Origin: VBAS01 sp035318985
Lineage (GTDB): Bacteria; Bacteroidota; Bacteroidia; Chitinophagales; Chitinophagaceae
Length of the DNA: 57,733 nucleotides
NCBI GenBank assembly: GCA_035318985.1
Contig: DATHDP010000134.1
Location: 1 to 57,733 of the forward strand
Direction of reading: 5' to 3'
Part shown: positions 42,032 to 50,705 of the stretch, one piece after another
Position numbering within the stretch: position 1 is the stretch's first letter
Layout: every line of letters starts with the position of its first letter
Program-made: the position numbers and the translations under genes
The notes under the pieces: model-generated
Databases searched by the model: none
What the model was told of the DNA's origin: nothing
What the model saw: only the letters and a program-made list of their open reading frames with translations

Positions 42032-42721
42032 AACAGCTGCAACTATGCCAGCAGTTTCGGTGCGAAGTCTTGTTTCGCCAAGTGATACGGGTATAAAACC
42101 TTTTTGCAAGGCAAATTCAATTTCTTCTTTGCTAAAATCACCTTCAGGACCGATCAGAATCGTTGAATGGTTGAATGACTGAAAAGTTGAAAGGTTGTTT
42201 TTCTGACCTGATTCTTCACAATGAGCAATGAACTTCTGCTGATCGTCAAATTGCTCGATTGCTACATGGCTAAATTGTTTTGGCTCGTGCAGTAGTGGTA
42301 ACCATGTTTGTTGGGATTGTAACATTGCACTGATACAAATCCCCTTCATTCTATCGTAACGAAATTTTTGCTTTTCAGTTCTTTCACATATTAATGGAAT
42401 GATCTCTGATACACCTATCTCTGTTGCTTTTTCCAAAAACCATTCGAAACGGCTGGTGTTCTTCAATAAAGAGATTGCGATAGTAACTTTTCGTGAATCG
42501 TGAGTGGTAAAAAGTGAGTCAATGATCTTTACTGAACAATGTTTTTTATGCGCATCAGCAATTTCAGCAGTAATTAAATTTCCTTTGCCGTCTGTTAGAT
42601 TCAACTTCTCCCCTTCCTTCATCCTTAAAACTTGCACCACATGCCGTGACGTGTCTTCATCCAATACTATTTCTTTTTGGGAAGAATTATAATCAGCAAT
42701 ATAAAAAAAGGGTAATGCCAT
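42014..42721 (-). CDS. rsmE: 16S rRNA m3U1498 methyltransferase
   Basis: 235 residues; SPOUT methyltransferase of the small ribosomal subunit. N-terminal PUA-like part (RHVVQVLRMKEGEKLNLTDG), then EKATEIGVSEIIPLICERTE and the knot ILIGPEGDFSKEE with SLGETRLRTETA. Two repeat arrays lie inside the gene (42492-42519 and 42162-42197), coding for the TTHDSR segment and for the FQSFNHST loop just before the knot. Confidence 0.9.
   Translation of the reverse strand: MALPFFYIADYNSSQKEIVLDEDTSRHVVQVLRMKEGEKLNLTDGKGNLITAEIADAHKKHCSVKIIDSLFTTHDSRKVTIAISLLKNTSRFEWFLEKATEIGVSEIIPLICERTEKQKFRYDRMKGICISAMLQSQQTWLPLLHEPKQFSHVAIEQFDDQQKFIAHCEESGQKNNLSTFQSFNHSTILIGPEGDFSKEEIEFALQKGFIPVSLGETRLRTETAGIVAAVLLRQV
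42162..42197 (-). repeat. Octanucleotide array inside rsmE
   Basis: Plus-strand units GTTGAATG, GTTGAATG, ACTGAAAA, GTTGAAAG, then GTTG, an exact 8-nt period. It encodes a Ser/Phe/Asn loop directly before the conserved ILIGPEGD. Confidence 0.75.
42492..42519 (-). repeat. Heptanucleotide array inside rsmE, 4 units
   Basis: Plus-strand units CGTGAAT, CGTGAGT, GGTAAAA, AGTGAGT. On the coding strand they are of the ATTCACG/ACTCACG family found at 3471, 21625 and in pyrD. Confidence 0.75.
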
Positions 42722-42730
42722 TGACTAAAA

Positions 42731-42755
42731 TAAAAAGTCCGGAGAACTTCCGGAC
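42731..42755 (-). terminator. Terminator of dnaB
   Basis: On the minus strand GTCCGGA, a five-base loop, TCCGGAC and then TTTTTA. It lies between dnaB and rsmE, so rsmE needs its own promoter or depends on read-through. Confidence 0.8.
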
Positions 42756-42806
42756 AAATCTAAAATCTTATCCCGATATTTTATCGGGACTGCAATCTAA
42801 AATCAG
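42756..42806. repeat. Heptamer units interrupted by a CCGATA palindrome
   Basis: AAATCTA and AAATCTT (42756-42769), then the palindrome TCCCGATA-TTT-TATCGGGA (42771-42789), then CAATCTA and AAATCAG (42793-42806). The palindrome with flanks is out of phase by 23 bases, so it looks inserted in the array. The dnaB stop codon lies in the last unit. Confidence 0.7.
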
Positions 42807-44371
42807 AATGGCGTTTCTTCATCCTCATTATAAGGAAGATCATTCATTTTGCTGCCTGCTTGTATAAATAACTTAGCATCTCCGCTTCCAGACCCATCAT
42901 CAGGTACCGGCTTCCAGCTTCCTGTTGGCAAACCAAGGCCGCCCATTCCACTTCCATCATCTTCCACAAATTTTTGAATATGTAAAAGTGCTTTCAATTT
43001 AATTGTATCCAATGCCCCATTTCTATGCTTCGCAATTCTTATGTGAGTTTCACCTTTATTGCTTTCCCCCATTTCATTTGCAGTGATATCGTAGTACTCT
43101 GGACGATAAAGGAACATAACCATATCGGCATCTTGCTCGATCGCTCCCGATTCACGGAGGTCACTAAGCTGCGGGATCTTTGCCCCTTCTTTTCTTTTCT
43201 CTACTTCACGACTTAACTGTGAAAGCGCAACGATGGGAATATTCAATTCCTTTGCCAATGCTTTCAGGTTTCTTGAAATATTACTGATCTCCTGCTCACG
43301 ATTGGAGTTCTTGTTATCACTTGTTCCGCTCATCAGTTGCAGGTAATCGATCAACACTAACCCGATATTATGCTTATTTTTTAATCGACGGCATTTAGCT
43401 CTCAATTCAAAAATGTTCAATGCCGGAGTATCATCAATAAATATTGGTGCCTTAGCTAAGCGTTGAATACCTCTGGCATAGAGCTGTTTCATTTCATGTT
43501 CTTCCAACTTACCACGAGCAATTTTCTCCAACCAAATCTCACTTTCAGCAGAAAGGATCCTTTGCACCAATTGTCCTGCACTCATCTCTAAAGAAAAGAA
43601 AGCGATCGGTGTTGGTTTGCTTGGATGCAGGGCAGCATTTCTTGCCAGGTTCAATGCAAATGCAGTTTTACCAACAGAAGGTCTCGCAGCAAGAATGATG
43701 AGATCCGTATTTTGCCAGCCATAAGTAATTCTGTCAAGTAAAGGATAGCCACTCGGCACGCCTGACACATCTTCATTCTTATGACGGAGATCTTCAATAC
43801 GCTGAATGGTTTTTACCAAAACAGAATCGATGGTATCAAAATTTTTGCGAAGGTGATTACTGGTAATTTCAAACAATTTGCTTTCCGCATCGTCCAGCAG
43901 ATCGAAAACATCTGTTGAGTCTTCGTAAGCATCACCAATAATTTCTCCGCTTACACGTATCAGTTCTCTTTGGATAAATTTTTGGAGGATAATTCTTGCA
44001 TGTGTTTCAATATGCGCAGATGAAACAACAGCATTAGTGAGTTTGGTAACATAATAAGGCCCACCTACCATATCCAACTCTTCACGGGTTTTCAATTCTT
44101 CAGACACCGTAAGAATGTCGATAGGTTTATTTTTTTGTGCCAGGCCCTGCATTGCACGATAAATGCGCTGGTGTGCATCTACATAAAAACATTCGGGCTT
44201 TAAAATTTCAATAACAACATCAAATGCATTTTTTTCAAGCATTATTGCACCGAGAACTGCTTCTTCAAGATCTTTTGCTTGTGGTGGTATTTTACCATAA
44301 ACCAAGCTGCTTAGGTCGGATGTTGTCTTTCTTCTTTGTTTGCGGTCCTTGTTGAGATTAGTAAGTTCCAT
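42803..44371 (-). CDS. dnaB: Replicative DNA helicase
   Basis: 522 residues; hexameric helicase of the replication fork. N-terminal domain IPPQAKDLEEAVLGAIML, linker helix, then the RecA-like motor with Walker A ARPSVGKTAFAL (GKT at 234-236), Walker B VLIDYLQLM and SQLSREVEKR. The extra C-terminal tail (about 460-522, Gly/Ser/Asp rich) is longer than in E. coli DnaB. No intein. Divergent from pheT. Confidence 0.95.
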   Translation of the reverse strand: MELTNLNKDRKQRRKTTSDLSSLVYGKIPPQAKDLEEAVLGAIMLEKNAFDVVIEILKPECFYVDAHQRIYRAMQGLAQKNKPIDILTVSEELKTREELDMVGGPYYVTKLTNAVVSSAHIETHARIILQKFIQRELIRVSGEIIGDAYEDSTDVFDLLDDAESKLFEITSNHLRKNFDTIDSVLVKTIQRIEDLRHKNEDVSGVPSGYPLLDRITYGWQNTDLIILAARPSVGKTAFALNLARNAALHPSKPTPIAFFSLEMSAGQLVQRILSAESEIWLEKIARGKLEEHEMKQLYARGIQRLAKAPIFIDDTPALNIFELRAKCRRLKNKHNIGLVLIDYLQLMSGTSDNKNSNREQEISNISRNLKALAKELNIPIVALSQLSREVEKRKEGAKIPQLSDLRESGAIEQDADMVMFLYRPEYYDITANEMGESNKGETHIRIAKHRNGALDTIKLKALLHIQKFVEDDGSGMGGLGLPTGSWKPVPDDGSGSGDAKLFIQAGSKMNDLPYNEDEETPF

Positions 44372-44702
44372 CGTTGAATTAGGGCGATAAAAATTTAAAC
44401 CATTGATTTCACACCAATGACTTTTGGGTTAGTTTTTCCAGCCTTATTTCACTGAATTAGTTGGTTTGGTTCGAAACGTTATCCCTCAGTCAGACGGCGA
44501 ATATAAAAGCCAAATGCAGACAAAAAAAACTTTTCTTTCCTAACGAAAACTTCACAAGCTTTTCCACATCGGTTTTATAAACACCATCTGTAATTTAGAA
44601 AAAATATTTTGTCATTTACATAAAAATTATACCCAATCGTGTAAAAATTTCTTGTGACTTCAATCAATTATCTTTGTCCGCACCATAAAAGAAATTGAAT
44701 AC
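44372..44702. other. Spacer of 331 bases between dnaB and pheT
   Basis: Divergent promoter region; AT-rich, no coding frame, no tRNA and no strong hairpin seen. The only signal I trust is the pheT -7 box at 44669-44676. Confidence 0.6.
44669..44676 (+). promoter_or_regulatory. -7 box of pheT
   Basis: Perfect TATCTTTG at 44669-44676, 26 bases before the ATG at 44703. A TTG at 44652-44654 is closer than usual for the -33 element. Confidence 0.6.
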
Positions 44703-47129
44703 ATGACTATCTCTTATAAATGGCTGAGCGAATATTTACCTGTTACGATCGAACCCGAAAGATTGGCCCGCATTCTCACTTCTATCGGATTGGAAGTGGA
44801 AAGTTTTGAAAAATTTGAAGAAGTAAAAGGAGGTTTAAAAGGCCTCGTAATCGGCGAAGTTCTTTCCACCGAAAAACATCCGAATGCAGACAAGCTTACG
44901 CTTACAAAAGTTAGTGTAGGAAATGGCGAGCCTTTGCAAATTGTTTGCGGGGCGCCAAATGTTGAGGCTGGTCAAAAAGTTATTGTCGCAAAAGTGGGAA
45001 CAACTATTTACCCGGTAAATAATGAGCCGCTCACAATGAAAGTGGCAAAGATCAGGAATGTAGAAAGCAATGGAATGATCTGCGCTGAAGATGAAATTGG
45101 TTTAGGTACATCACATTCTGGCATTATGGTTTTGAAAGAAGATGCAAAAGTTGGGTTGGATGCAGCAGAATATTTTCAACCTTATGAAGATTGGATCTAT
45201 GAATTAGGAATTACGCCAAACCGCATGGATGCAATGAGCCACTGGGGAGTTGCCAAAGATGTTTGTGCTTACCTTAATCATCATGATAAAAAAGATCTGA
45301 AACCTAAGCTGCCAACGAGCAATGGCTTTAAGATCGAAAATAAATCTTTGCCTGTTTCGGTTTCGGTCGAAAATGAAAAAGCCTGTCAGCGATACAGTGG
45401 CGTTAGCATTTCAGGTGTTACCATAAAAGAATCTCCGGTTTGGCTGCAAAAGAAATTAAAGTCTATTGGACTCAGACCAATTAATAATATCGTTGACATT
45501 ACCAATTTCATTCAGCATGAAACAGGTCAGCCGCTTCATGCATTTGATGCCGATGAAATAAAAGGTCAAAAGATAGTGGTGAAAAATTTACCGGAAGGAA
45601 CAAAGTTTATTACGCTGGATGAAAAAGAAAGAAAACTGAGCAAAGAAGACCTGATGATCTGCGATGCCGAAGAAGGAATTTGCATTGCCGGTGTATTTGG
45701 AGGATTGCATTCAGGAGTTACTGATAAAACAAAGAACATTTTTTTGGAAAGTGCCTGGTTTAATCCAATTGATATTCGCAAAACAAGTTTTCGACATGGC
45801 CTGAGAACAGATGCTGCAACACGTTTTGAAAAAAACATTGATATATCGAATACGGTTACGGTGTTGAAACGTGCTACTCTTATGATCAAAGAGCTTGGCG
45901 GTGGTCAAATTGCATCTGATATTGTTGATGTTTATCCGGATCCGCCAAATAAAACACAGGTATCTCTTAAATATCATTACCTGAAAAAACTGAGTGGCAA
46001 AAATTATCATCCTGACACTGTAAAGAATATTTTAAATAATCTTGGTTTCGAAATATTAAAAGACGGAATTGACGAAATACGTGTAGCGGTTCCTTTCGCC
46101 AAACCTGATATCTCTTTGCCGGCTGATATTGTTGAAGAGATCTTACGAATTGATGGGCTGGATAATATTGAGATTCCCTCTGCTATTACTATTACTCCTT
46201 CGGTTGAAGAAAATTATATGCGCCATACCTTGAAAGAAAAGGTGGCGAATTATTTTGTCGGACTTGGTTTTCATGAAATGATGACCAACTCCATTACCAA
46301 CGTTGCTTATTTTACCGAAGAAGAAAGACAACCAATGGTGAAAATGATGAATAGCCTCAGCGCTGAGTTGAATATTCTTCGACCATCACTATTAGAGACA
46401 AGCCTGGAAGTTGTTGCCCGCAATTTGAATCATAAAAACAGCAATCTGAAGCTTTTTGAATTTGGTAAGGGATATTTTACCAGCGGACCCGGTAAATATC
46501 ATGAGACGGAGCAGGTGTGTATGGTAACCAGCGGGAATCTGAATGATCAAAGTTGGAAAGGAAGATCTGTGTCTTCAGATTTGTTTTATACAAAAGGCCT
46601 TGTTTCGTCTGTATTGCAATTACTCGGGATAAAGCCAGATTCTATTGAAACACTTCTTGTACCAAAGTTGCGTGACCATATTATATATAAAGCAAATGGT
46701 GAGTTGGTAGCAGGCGCAGGAGAAGTAAATCAAAATGTATTGTCCCAATTTGGCATCAAACAACCTGTGTTTTTTGCGGCATTTAATTGGGAAGCTGTTT
46801 TGAAGATAACTTCAAAACAAACGCTTTCAATAAAAGAATTGTCCCGATTTCCCTCAGTGATGAGAGATATCTCCATGGTAGTGCCAAAAGCACTTGCTTA
46901 TGAAGAAGTGGAGAAGTCGGTGAATAAATTAAAGCTGGACAAATTGCAAGAGGTTAAACTCTTTGATATATTCGAAAGTGAAAAGCTTGGCGCCAATAAA
47001 AAATCGATCGCAGTAAGCTTTACTTTTCTTGACCAGGAAAAAACGCTTACGGATAAAGAGATCGATGGATGGATGAGTAAGATAATGGCGACACTTGAAA
47101 AAGAATTAAATGCTGAAATCAGGAAATAA
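44703..47129 (+). CDS. pheT: Phenylalanyl-tRNA synthetase beta subunit
   Basis: 808 residues, full length. N-terminal tRNA-binding EMAP/OB domain (about 45-160: GLVIGEVLSTEKHPNADKL), B3/B4 editing domain (GVFGGLHSGVTDKT), B5, the catalytic-like core (HRL-like region EENYMRHTLKEKVANYF) and the C-terminal anticodon-binding FDX-ACB (SRFPSVMRDISMVV). Needs PheS, whose gene is not in the window. Followed by two small genes at 5 and 19 base gaps, likely one transcript. Confidence 0.95.
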   Translation: MTISYKWLSEYLPVTIEPERLARILTSIGLEVESFEKFEEVKGGLKGLVIGEVLSTEKHPNADKLTLTKVSVGNGEPLQIVCGAPNVEAGQKVIVAKVGTTIYPVNNEPLTMKVAKIRNVESNGMICAEDEIGLGTSHSGIMVLKEDAKVGLDAAEYFQPYEDWIYELGITPNRMDAMSHWGVAKDVCAYLNHHDKKDLKPKLPTSNGFKIENKSLPVSVSVENEKACQRYSGVSISGVTIKESPVWLQKKLKSIGLRPINNIVDITNFIQHETGQPLHAFDADEIKGQKIVVKNLPEGTKFITLDEKERKLSKEDLMICDAEEGICIAGVFGGLHSGVTDKTKNIFLESAWFNPIDIRKTSFRHGLRTDAATRFEKNIDISNTVTVLKRATLMIKELGGGQIASDIVDVYPDPPNKTQVSLKYHYLKKLSGKNYHPDTVKNILNNLGFEILKDGIDEIRVAVPFAKPDISLPADIVEEILRIDGLDNIEIPSAITITPSVEENYMRHTLKEKVANYFVGLGFHEMMTNSITNVAYFTEEERQPMVKMMNSLSAELNILRPSLLETSLEVVARNLNHKNSNLKLFEFGKGYFTSGPGKYHETEQVCMVTSGNLNDQSWKGRSVSSDLFYTKGLVSSVLQLLGIKPDSIETLLVPKLRDHIIYKANGELVAGAGEVNQNVLSQFGIKQPVFFAAFNWEAVLKITSKQTLSIKELSRFPSVMRDISMVVPKALAYEEVEKSVNKLKLDKLQEVKLFDIFESEKLGANKKSIAVSFTFLDQEKTLTDKEIDGWMSKIMATLEKELNAEIRK

Positions 47130-47134
47130 TTTTT

Positions 47135-47422
47135 ATGGTTGATGTCGAAAAACAATTAAAGCGAATACAGGATAAACTTCAGCAAGTGTTGAAGGAGTAT
47201 GCTGCTTTGCAAAAGGAAAATCTGCGTCTGAAAGAAGAACTGGATAAAAACAGGACCCAATCTTTTTCTCATCAGCAAAACATTGAAGACCTGAAACAAC
47301 AAGTGGATGTTTTAAAGATCACTTCAGGCGATTGGGATCCGAATGATAAGAAGGAATTTGAAAAACGCATTAATTCTTACATTAAAGAAATTGATCGCTG
47401 CATTGCTTTATTAAGTGAATGA
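47135..47422 (+). CDS. Coiled-coil protein next to zapA
   Basis: 95 residues, nearly all helical with heptad pattern (about 4-70: LKRIQDKLQQVLKEYAALQKENLRLKEEL in parts). The end has DWDPNDKKEFEKRINSYIKEIDRCIALLSE. It stands between pheT (5 bases) and zapA (19 bases). It resembles ZapB-type coiled coils in form and could be a division partner of ZapA, but no clear family match is claimed. Confidence 0.7.
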   Translation: MVDVEKQLKRIQDKLQQVLKEYAALQKENLRLKEELDKNRTQSFSHQQNIEDLKQQVDVLKITSGDWDPNDKKEFEKRINSYIKEIDRCIALLSE

Positions 47423-47441
47423 TGAAAAGTAAATCACGACT

Positions 47442-47735
47442 ATGTCCGAACAATTAATACCTGCCACAATTACAATAGCCGACCGCAGCTACCGTATTAA
47501 ACTGGAGGCGAAGGATGAAGAAGTAGTACGTAAAACAGTAAAGACGATCAATGATAAGATCATTGAATTTAAAACCATGTTTGCAGGCAAAGACATGCAG
47601 GATTATGTAGCAATGGCACTGGTATGGTATGCCACCGAACAAAATAGCAGTTCAGCTACTGATGTTGAGAAAGATAATCTTACTGATAAACTGAATTTAT
47701 TGGAAAGAATGCTCGATGGACAGCTGCAATCCTGA
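47442..47735 (+). CDS. zapA: Cell division protein ZapA
   Basis: 97 residues. N-terminal ATITIADRSYRIKLEAKDEEVVRKTVKTI, given in parts, is the ZapA globular head; INDKIIEFKTMFAGKDMQDYVAMALVWYA and the C-terminal coiled coil follow. ZapA bundles FtsZ filaments at the division ring. Located behind the coiled-coil gene. Confidence 0.85.
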   Translation: MSEQLIPATITIADRSYRIKLEAKDEEVVRKTVKTINDKIIEFKTMFAGKDMQDYVAMALVWYATEQNSSSATDVEKDNLTDKLNLLERMLDGQLQS

Positions 47736-47902
47736 TCATCTTTGATTCAAAATCTCACATTGCTGGGTTTTTACTCCTTATAATTGATTTCATTGGTTCC
47801 CGCCGTTTTGTATCTTCGCTGATTACCTGACCATTATCATTTAAGAACCAGCCAGGTATATTTTTAAAACAAGTATTGTGAAAACAATCAAACTAAACAT
47901 TC

Positions 47903-49468
47903 ATGGATCAAAATATATTGTTTGCCATTATTGGAGTTGCAGGGATAATTCTCGGCATTATAGCGGGTAAGCTCATTTTCTCCAAAAACACGAAAAAACA
48001 AGTAGCAGAAGCCGAACTAATTGCTCAAAGTATTCTTAAAGAAGCCGAACTCAGGGGCGAAACTTTCAAAAAGGAAAAAGAACTGGAGGCGAAGGAACGC
48101 TTTGTCCAGATGAGATCAAATCATGAAAAAGAGGTTTTTGAAAAGAATAAGAAGATCAATGATGCTGAGAACCGGATTCGTCAAAAAGAGCAATCCATCA
48201 ACCAAAAAGAAGGAAATCTTGATAAGCATTTAAAAGAAAATGAAACTATCAAGGAAAACCTCAATCGGCAAATCGAACTTGTAAATATCAAACGTACAGA
48301 ACTGGAAAAACACCAGGAAGAACATATCCGTCGTTTGGAAAAAATTGCCGGTCTTACGGCAGAAGAAGCCAAAACTCAATTGGTGGAAAGCCTGAAACAT
48401 GAAGCACAATCAAAAGCCTTAGTGATTCAACAGGAAATAATTGAAGATGCTAAGCAAAAGGCAAATAAAGAAGCAAGAAAGATCATCATTCAAACAATAC
48501 AACGTACTGCAGCAGAGCAAGCCATTGAAAATTCGATAACGGTTTTCAATCTTGAAAGTGATGAAATAAAAGGACAGATCATCGGTCGCGAAGGAAGAAA
48601 TATCCGCGCAATCGAAGCCGCTACTGGCGTCGATCTTATAGTTGATGACACTCCTGAAGCAATCGTTCTTTCTTCATTTGATCCGCTTCGTCGTGAGATT
48701 GCTCGTTTGAGCTTACAAAGATTAGTTGCAGATGGTCGTATTCACCCGGCAAGAATTGAAGAGGTGGTTGAGAAAACAAAGAAGCAAATTGAAGAGCAGG
48801 TAATGGAGATAGGAGAAAGAACCGTTATCGAACTTGGTATTCATGGTTTACATAAAGAACTGGTGAGAATGGTTGGCCGTATGCGGTTCCGTTCTTCTTA
48901 TGGTCAAAATTTATTGATGCATAGCCGTGAAGTAGCAAACCTTTGTGGCATCATGGCAGCAGAACTTGGTATGAATTCAAAACTCGCCAAACGTGCCGGT
49001 CTCCTACATGACATTGGTAAAGTTCCTGACGAAGAAACTGAATTGAGCCATGCATTACTCGGCGCAAAGCTTGCCGAAAAATATGGCGAGAACCCAGCAA
49101 TTGTAAATGCTATCGGTGCCCATCACGATGAAATGGAAATGCAGTATGTGATCTCTCCAATCGTGCAGGCATGTGATGCTATTAGTGGTGCAAGACCAGG
49201 TGCCCGCCGGGAAATTATGCAACAATATTTGCAGCGTATCAAGGACCTCGAAAACCTGGCCATGACATATCCTGGCGTTGAAAAAGCGTATGCTATCCAG
49301 GCTGGCCGAGAGTTGCGGGTTATTGTTGAGGCTGATAGAGTAAGTGATCAGGATTCTGAAAAACTTTCTTTTGAATTAGCTCAAAAGATCCAGAACGAAA
49401 TGACTTTTCCTGGCCAGATAAAAGTAACCGTGATAAGAGAGAAAAGAGCGGTGAACGTGGCGAGATAG
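47903..49468 (+). CDS. rny: Ribonuclease Y
   Basis: 521 residues; membrane-bound endoribonuclease that starts mRNA decay. N-terminal helix (about 4-26), a long coiled coil (30-200), KH domain with IIGREGRNIRAIEAATGVDL (about 222), and the HD domain with LLMHSREVANLCG and LLHDIGKVPDE for metal binding. Full length. The 167 bases upstream hold no visible gene. rplS lies 181 bases downstream with its own promoter. Confidence 0.95.
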   Translation: MDQNILFAIIGVAGIILGIIAGKLIFSKNTKKQVAEAELIAQSILKEAELRGETFKKEKELEAKERFVQMRSNHEKEVFEKNKKINDAENRIRQKEQSINQKEGNLDKHLKENETIKENLNRQIELVNIKRTELEKHQEEHIRRLEKIAGLTAEEAKTQLVESLKHEAQSKALVIQQEIIEDAKQKANKEARKIIIQTIQRTAAEQAIENSITVFNLESDEIKGQIIGREGRNIRAIEAATGVDLIVDDTPEAIVLSSFDPLRREIARLSLQRLVADGRIHPARIEEVVEKTKKQIEEQVMEIGERTVIELGIHGLHKELVRMVGRMRFRSSYGQNLLMHSREVANLCGIMAAELGMNSKLAKRAGLLHDIGKVPDEETELSHALLGAKLAEKYGENPAIVNAIGAHHDEMEMQYVISPIVQACDAISGARPGARREIMQQYLQRIKDLENLAMTYPGVEKAYAIQAGRELRVIVEADRVSDQDSEKLSFELAQKIQNEMTFPGQIKVTVIREKRAVNVAR

Positions 49469-49507
49469 TGTTGAGTCTAAGGAATTTGGATACCAGCTTT
49501 TTTGCCC

Positions 49508-49560
49508 TGATTGAGCATGGTTGCGTCGCAATCCTTTCATCTGCATTACTACTATTAAGG
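49508..49560 (+). repeat. GTTGCGWCGC element, copy D
   Basis: GATTGAGCATG, GTTGCGTCGCAATCC (49520-49534), TTTCATCTGC, ATTACTACTATTAAGG. The parts are those of copies A and E but in a partly different order, between rny and rplS. Confidence 0.6.
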
Positions 49561-49620
49561 CAATAAATAACTGGGTAAAAAAAGACCAATTACTAATTCC
49601 AAAATTCCCTCCATTCCCCT

Positions 49621-49628
49621 TATCTTTG
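49621..49628 (+). promoter_or_regulatory. -7 box of rplS
   Basis: Perfect TATCTTTG at 49621-49628, 21 bases before the ATG at 49650. It supports that start over the upstream in-frame codons. Confidence 0.65.
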
Positions 49629-49649
49629 CGACCCGCAAAACTGAAGAAT

Positions 49650-50018
49650 ATGAACGCTATAGATTTTGTACACGAACAGCTGACTGGTAAAAAAGAATTC
49701 CCTGCTTTTAAAGCTGGTGATAATATTACCGTTAATTATAAAATTGTTGAAGGAAATAAAGAAAGGATCCAGAGCTTTAAAGGCGATGTTATCAAACGCC
49801 AGGGCAACGGAGCAACATCAAGTTTTACTGTTCGTAAAATTTCTGATGGTGTTGGTGTAGAAAGGCTCTTTCCTCTTTATTCTCCAAATATCGACTCAAT
49901 AGAAGTAAACAAAAGTGGCCGTGTTCGCAGGGCTAAACTTTATTATTTACGCAGCAGAAGTGGTAAAAGTGCAAGGATCCGTGAGAAGCGCCAGGCTGTT
50001 GAAGGAGCAAAATCATAA
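49650..50018 (+). CDS. rplS: 50S ribosomal protein L19
   Basis: 122 residues from the ATG at 49650, chosen because the promoter lies just in front and MNAIDFVHEQLTGKKEFPAF is a normal L19 start. Conserved NYKIVEGNKERIQSFKGDVI, FTVRKISDGVGVERLFPLYSP and VRRAKLYYLRSRSGKSARI, given in parts. Binds 23S rRNA at the subunit interface. Terminator at 50043-50070. Confidence 0.95.
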   Translation: MNAIDFVHEQLTGKKEFPAFKAGDNITVNYKIVEGNKERIQSFKGDVIKRQGNGATSSFTVRKISDGVGVERLFPLYSPNIDSIEVNKSGRVRRAKLYYLRSRSGKSARIREKRQAVEGAKS

Positions 50019-50042
50019 AGTTCACTTTGTAATAATTAATTG

Positions 50043-50070
50043 GCGACCTTACGTATGGTCGCTTTTTTTT
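50043..50070 (+). terminator. Terminator of rplS
   Basis: GCGACC, 8-base loop, GGTCGC and then eight T. It lies 24 bases behind the rplS stop codon. Confidence 0.9.
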
Positions 50071-50147
50071 GCATTTACATCAGCTTAACAAATTAATTGA
50101 AACTGGATTTTATTTTATGTTACCTTTACTGTTCTAAAACTTTCAAA

Positions 50148-50330
50148 ATGCCTAAGCTTGGTTGGATGGAAATTCTGTTGATTGCTTTTGTGGTATTATT
50201 GTTATTTGGCGGAAAGAAAATTCCGGAATTGATGCGTGGACTGGGAAGAGGTGTTCGTGAATTTAAAGATGGAAAAGACGGTGTAAAAAAGGAATTTGAA
50301 GAAGGTGTATCAGAAAAGAATAGGAAATAA
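50148..50330 (+). CDS. tatA: TatA/E-type twin-arginine translocase subunit (first copy)
   Basis: 60 residues from the ATG at 50148. One membrane helix (about 6-20, EILLIAFVVLLLFGG), the FGxKKIPEL hinge, then an amphipathic helix MRGLGRGVREFKDGK and an acidic tail. Oligomerises to let folded proteins cross the inner membrane. A closely similar gene starts 126 bases later. No tatC in the window. Confidence 0.85.
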   Translation: MPKLGWMEILLIAFVVLLLFGGKKIPELMRGLGRGVREFKDGKDGVKKEFEEGVSEKNRK

Positions 50331-50455
50331 AAACCTCTGTAAGTGATCTCTAAAAGAGATGGCAATGGTCATAACATAAATCCACTTATATCCAGGCACG
50401 CCAGCAAAGTGAATTTTGATTTATAATTAATTTTACGTTTTAAAATTTTTATACA

Positions 50456-50668
50456 ATGGGAAATCTTGGTGCAACTGAAATCATATTGATCGCTTTTGTA
50501 GTGTTACTTTTATTTGGTGGCAAAAAAATACCTGAACTGATGCGTGGCCTTGGAAAAGGTGTTCGTGAATTTAAGGATGCCAAAGATAATGTAAGAAGAG
50601 AATTGGAAGAAAGCATTACCGAAAAGGACACTAAGCCAGAAACTAACACTAACCCATCAGCTAACTAA
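50456..50668 (+). CDS. tatA: TatA/E-type twin-arginine translocase subunit (second copy)
   Basis: 70 residues, MGNLGATEIILIAFVVLLLFGGKKIPEL then MRGLGKGVREFKDAKDNVR and a longer polar tail (TEKDTKPETNTNPSAN). Nearly identical to the first copy over the helix and hinge, so this is a tandem duplication or pair of specialised subunits. Preceded by 125 bases with a small hairpin (50346-50360). The gatA gene follows at 37 bases. Confidence 0.85.
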   Translation: MGNLGATEIILIAFVVLLLFGGKKIPELMRGLGKGVREFKDAKDNVRRELEESITEKDTKPETNTNPSAN

Positions 50669-50705
50669 TCCGATCTTGCTTTTGATCTTATAAAGACTTT
50701 CGCTT

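Noticed and set aside
42803..44371. Intein in dnaB, suggested by its length of 522 residues
   Set aside because: Walker and other motifs are continuous; the extra length is in the C-terminal tail and N-terminus.
47736..47902. Possible 6S RNA behind zapA, as in E. coli
   Set aside because: The spacer of 167 bases shows no long closing stem or central bubble that I can draw, so position alone is not enough.
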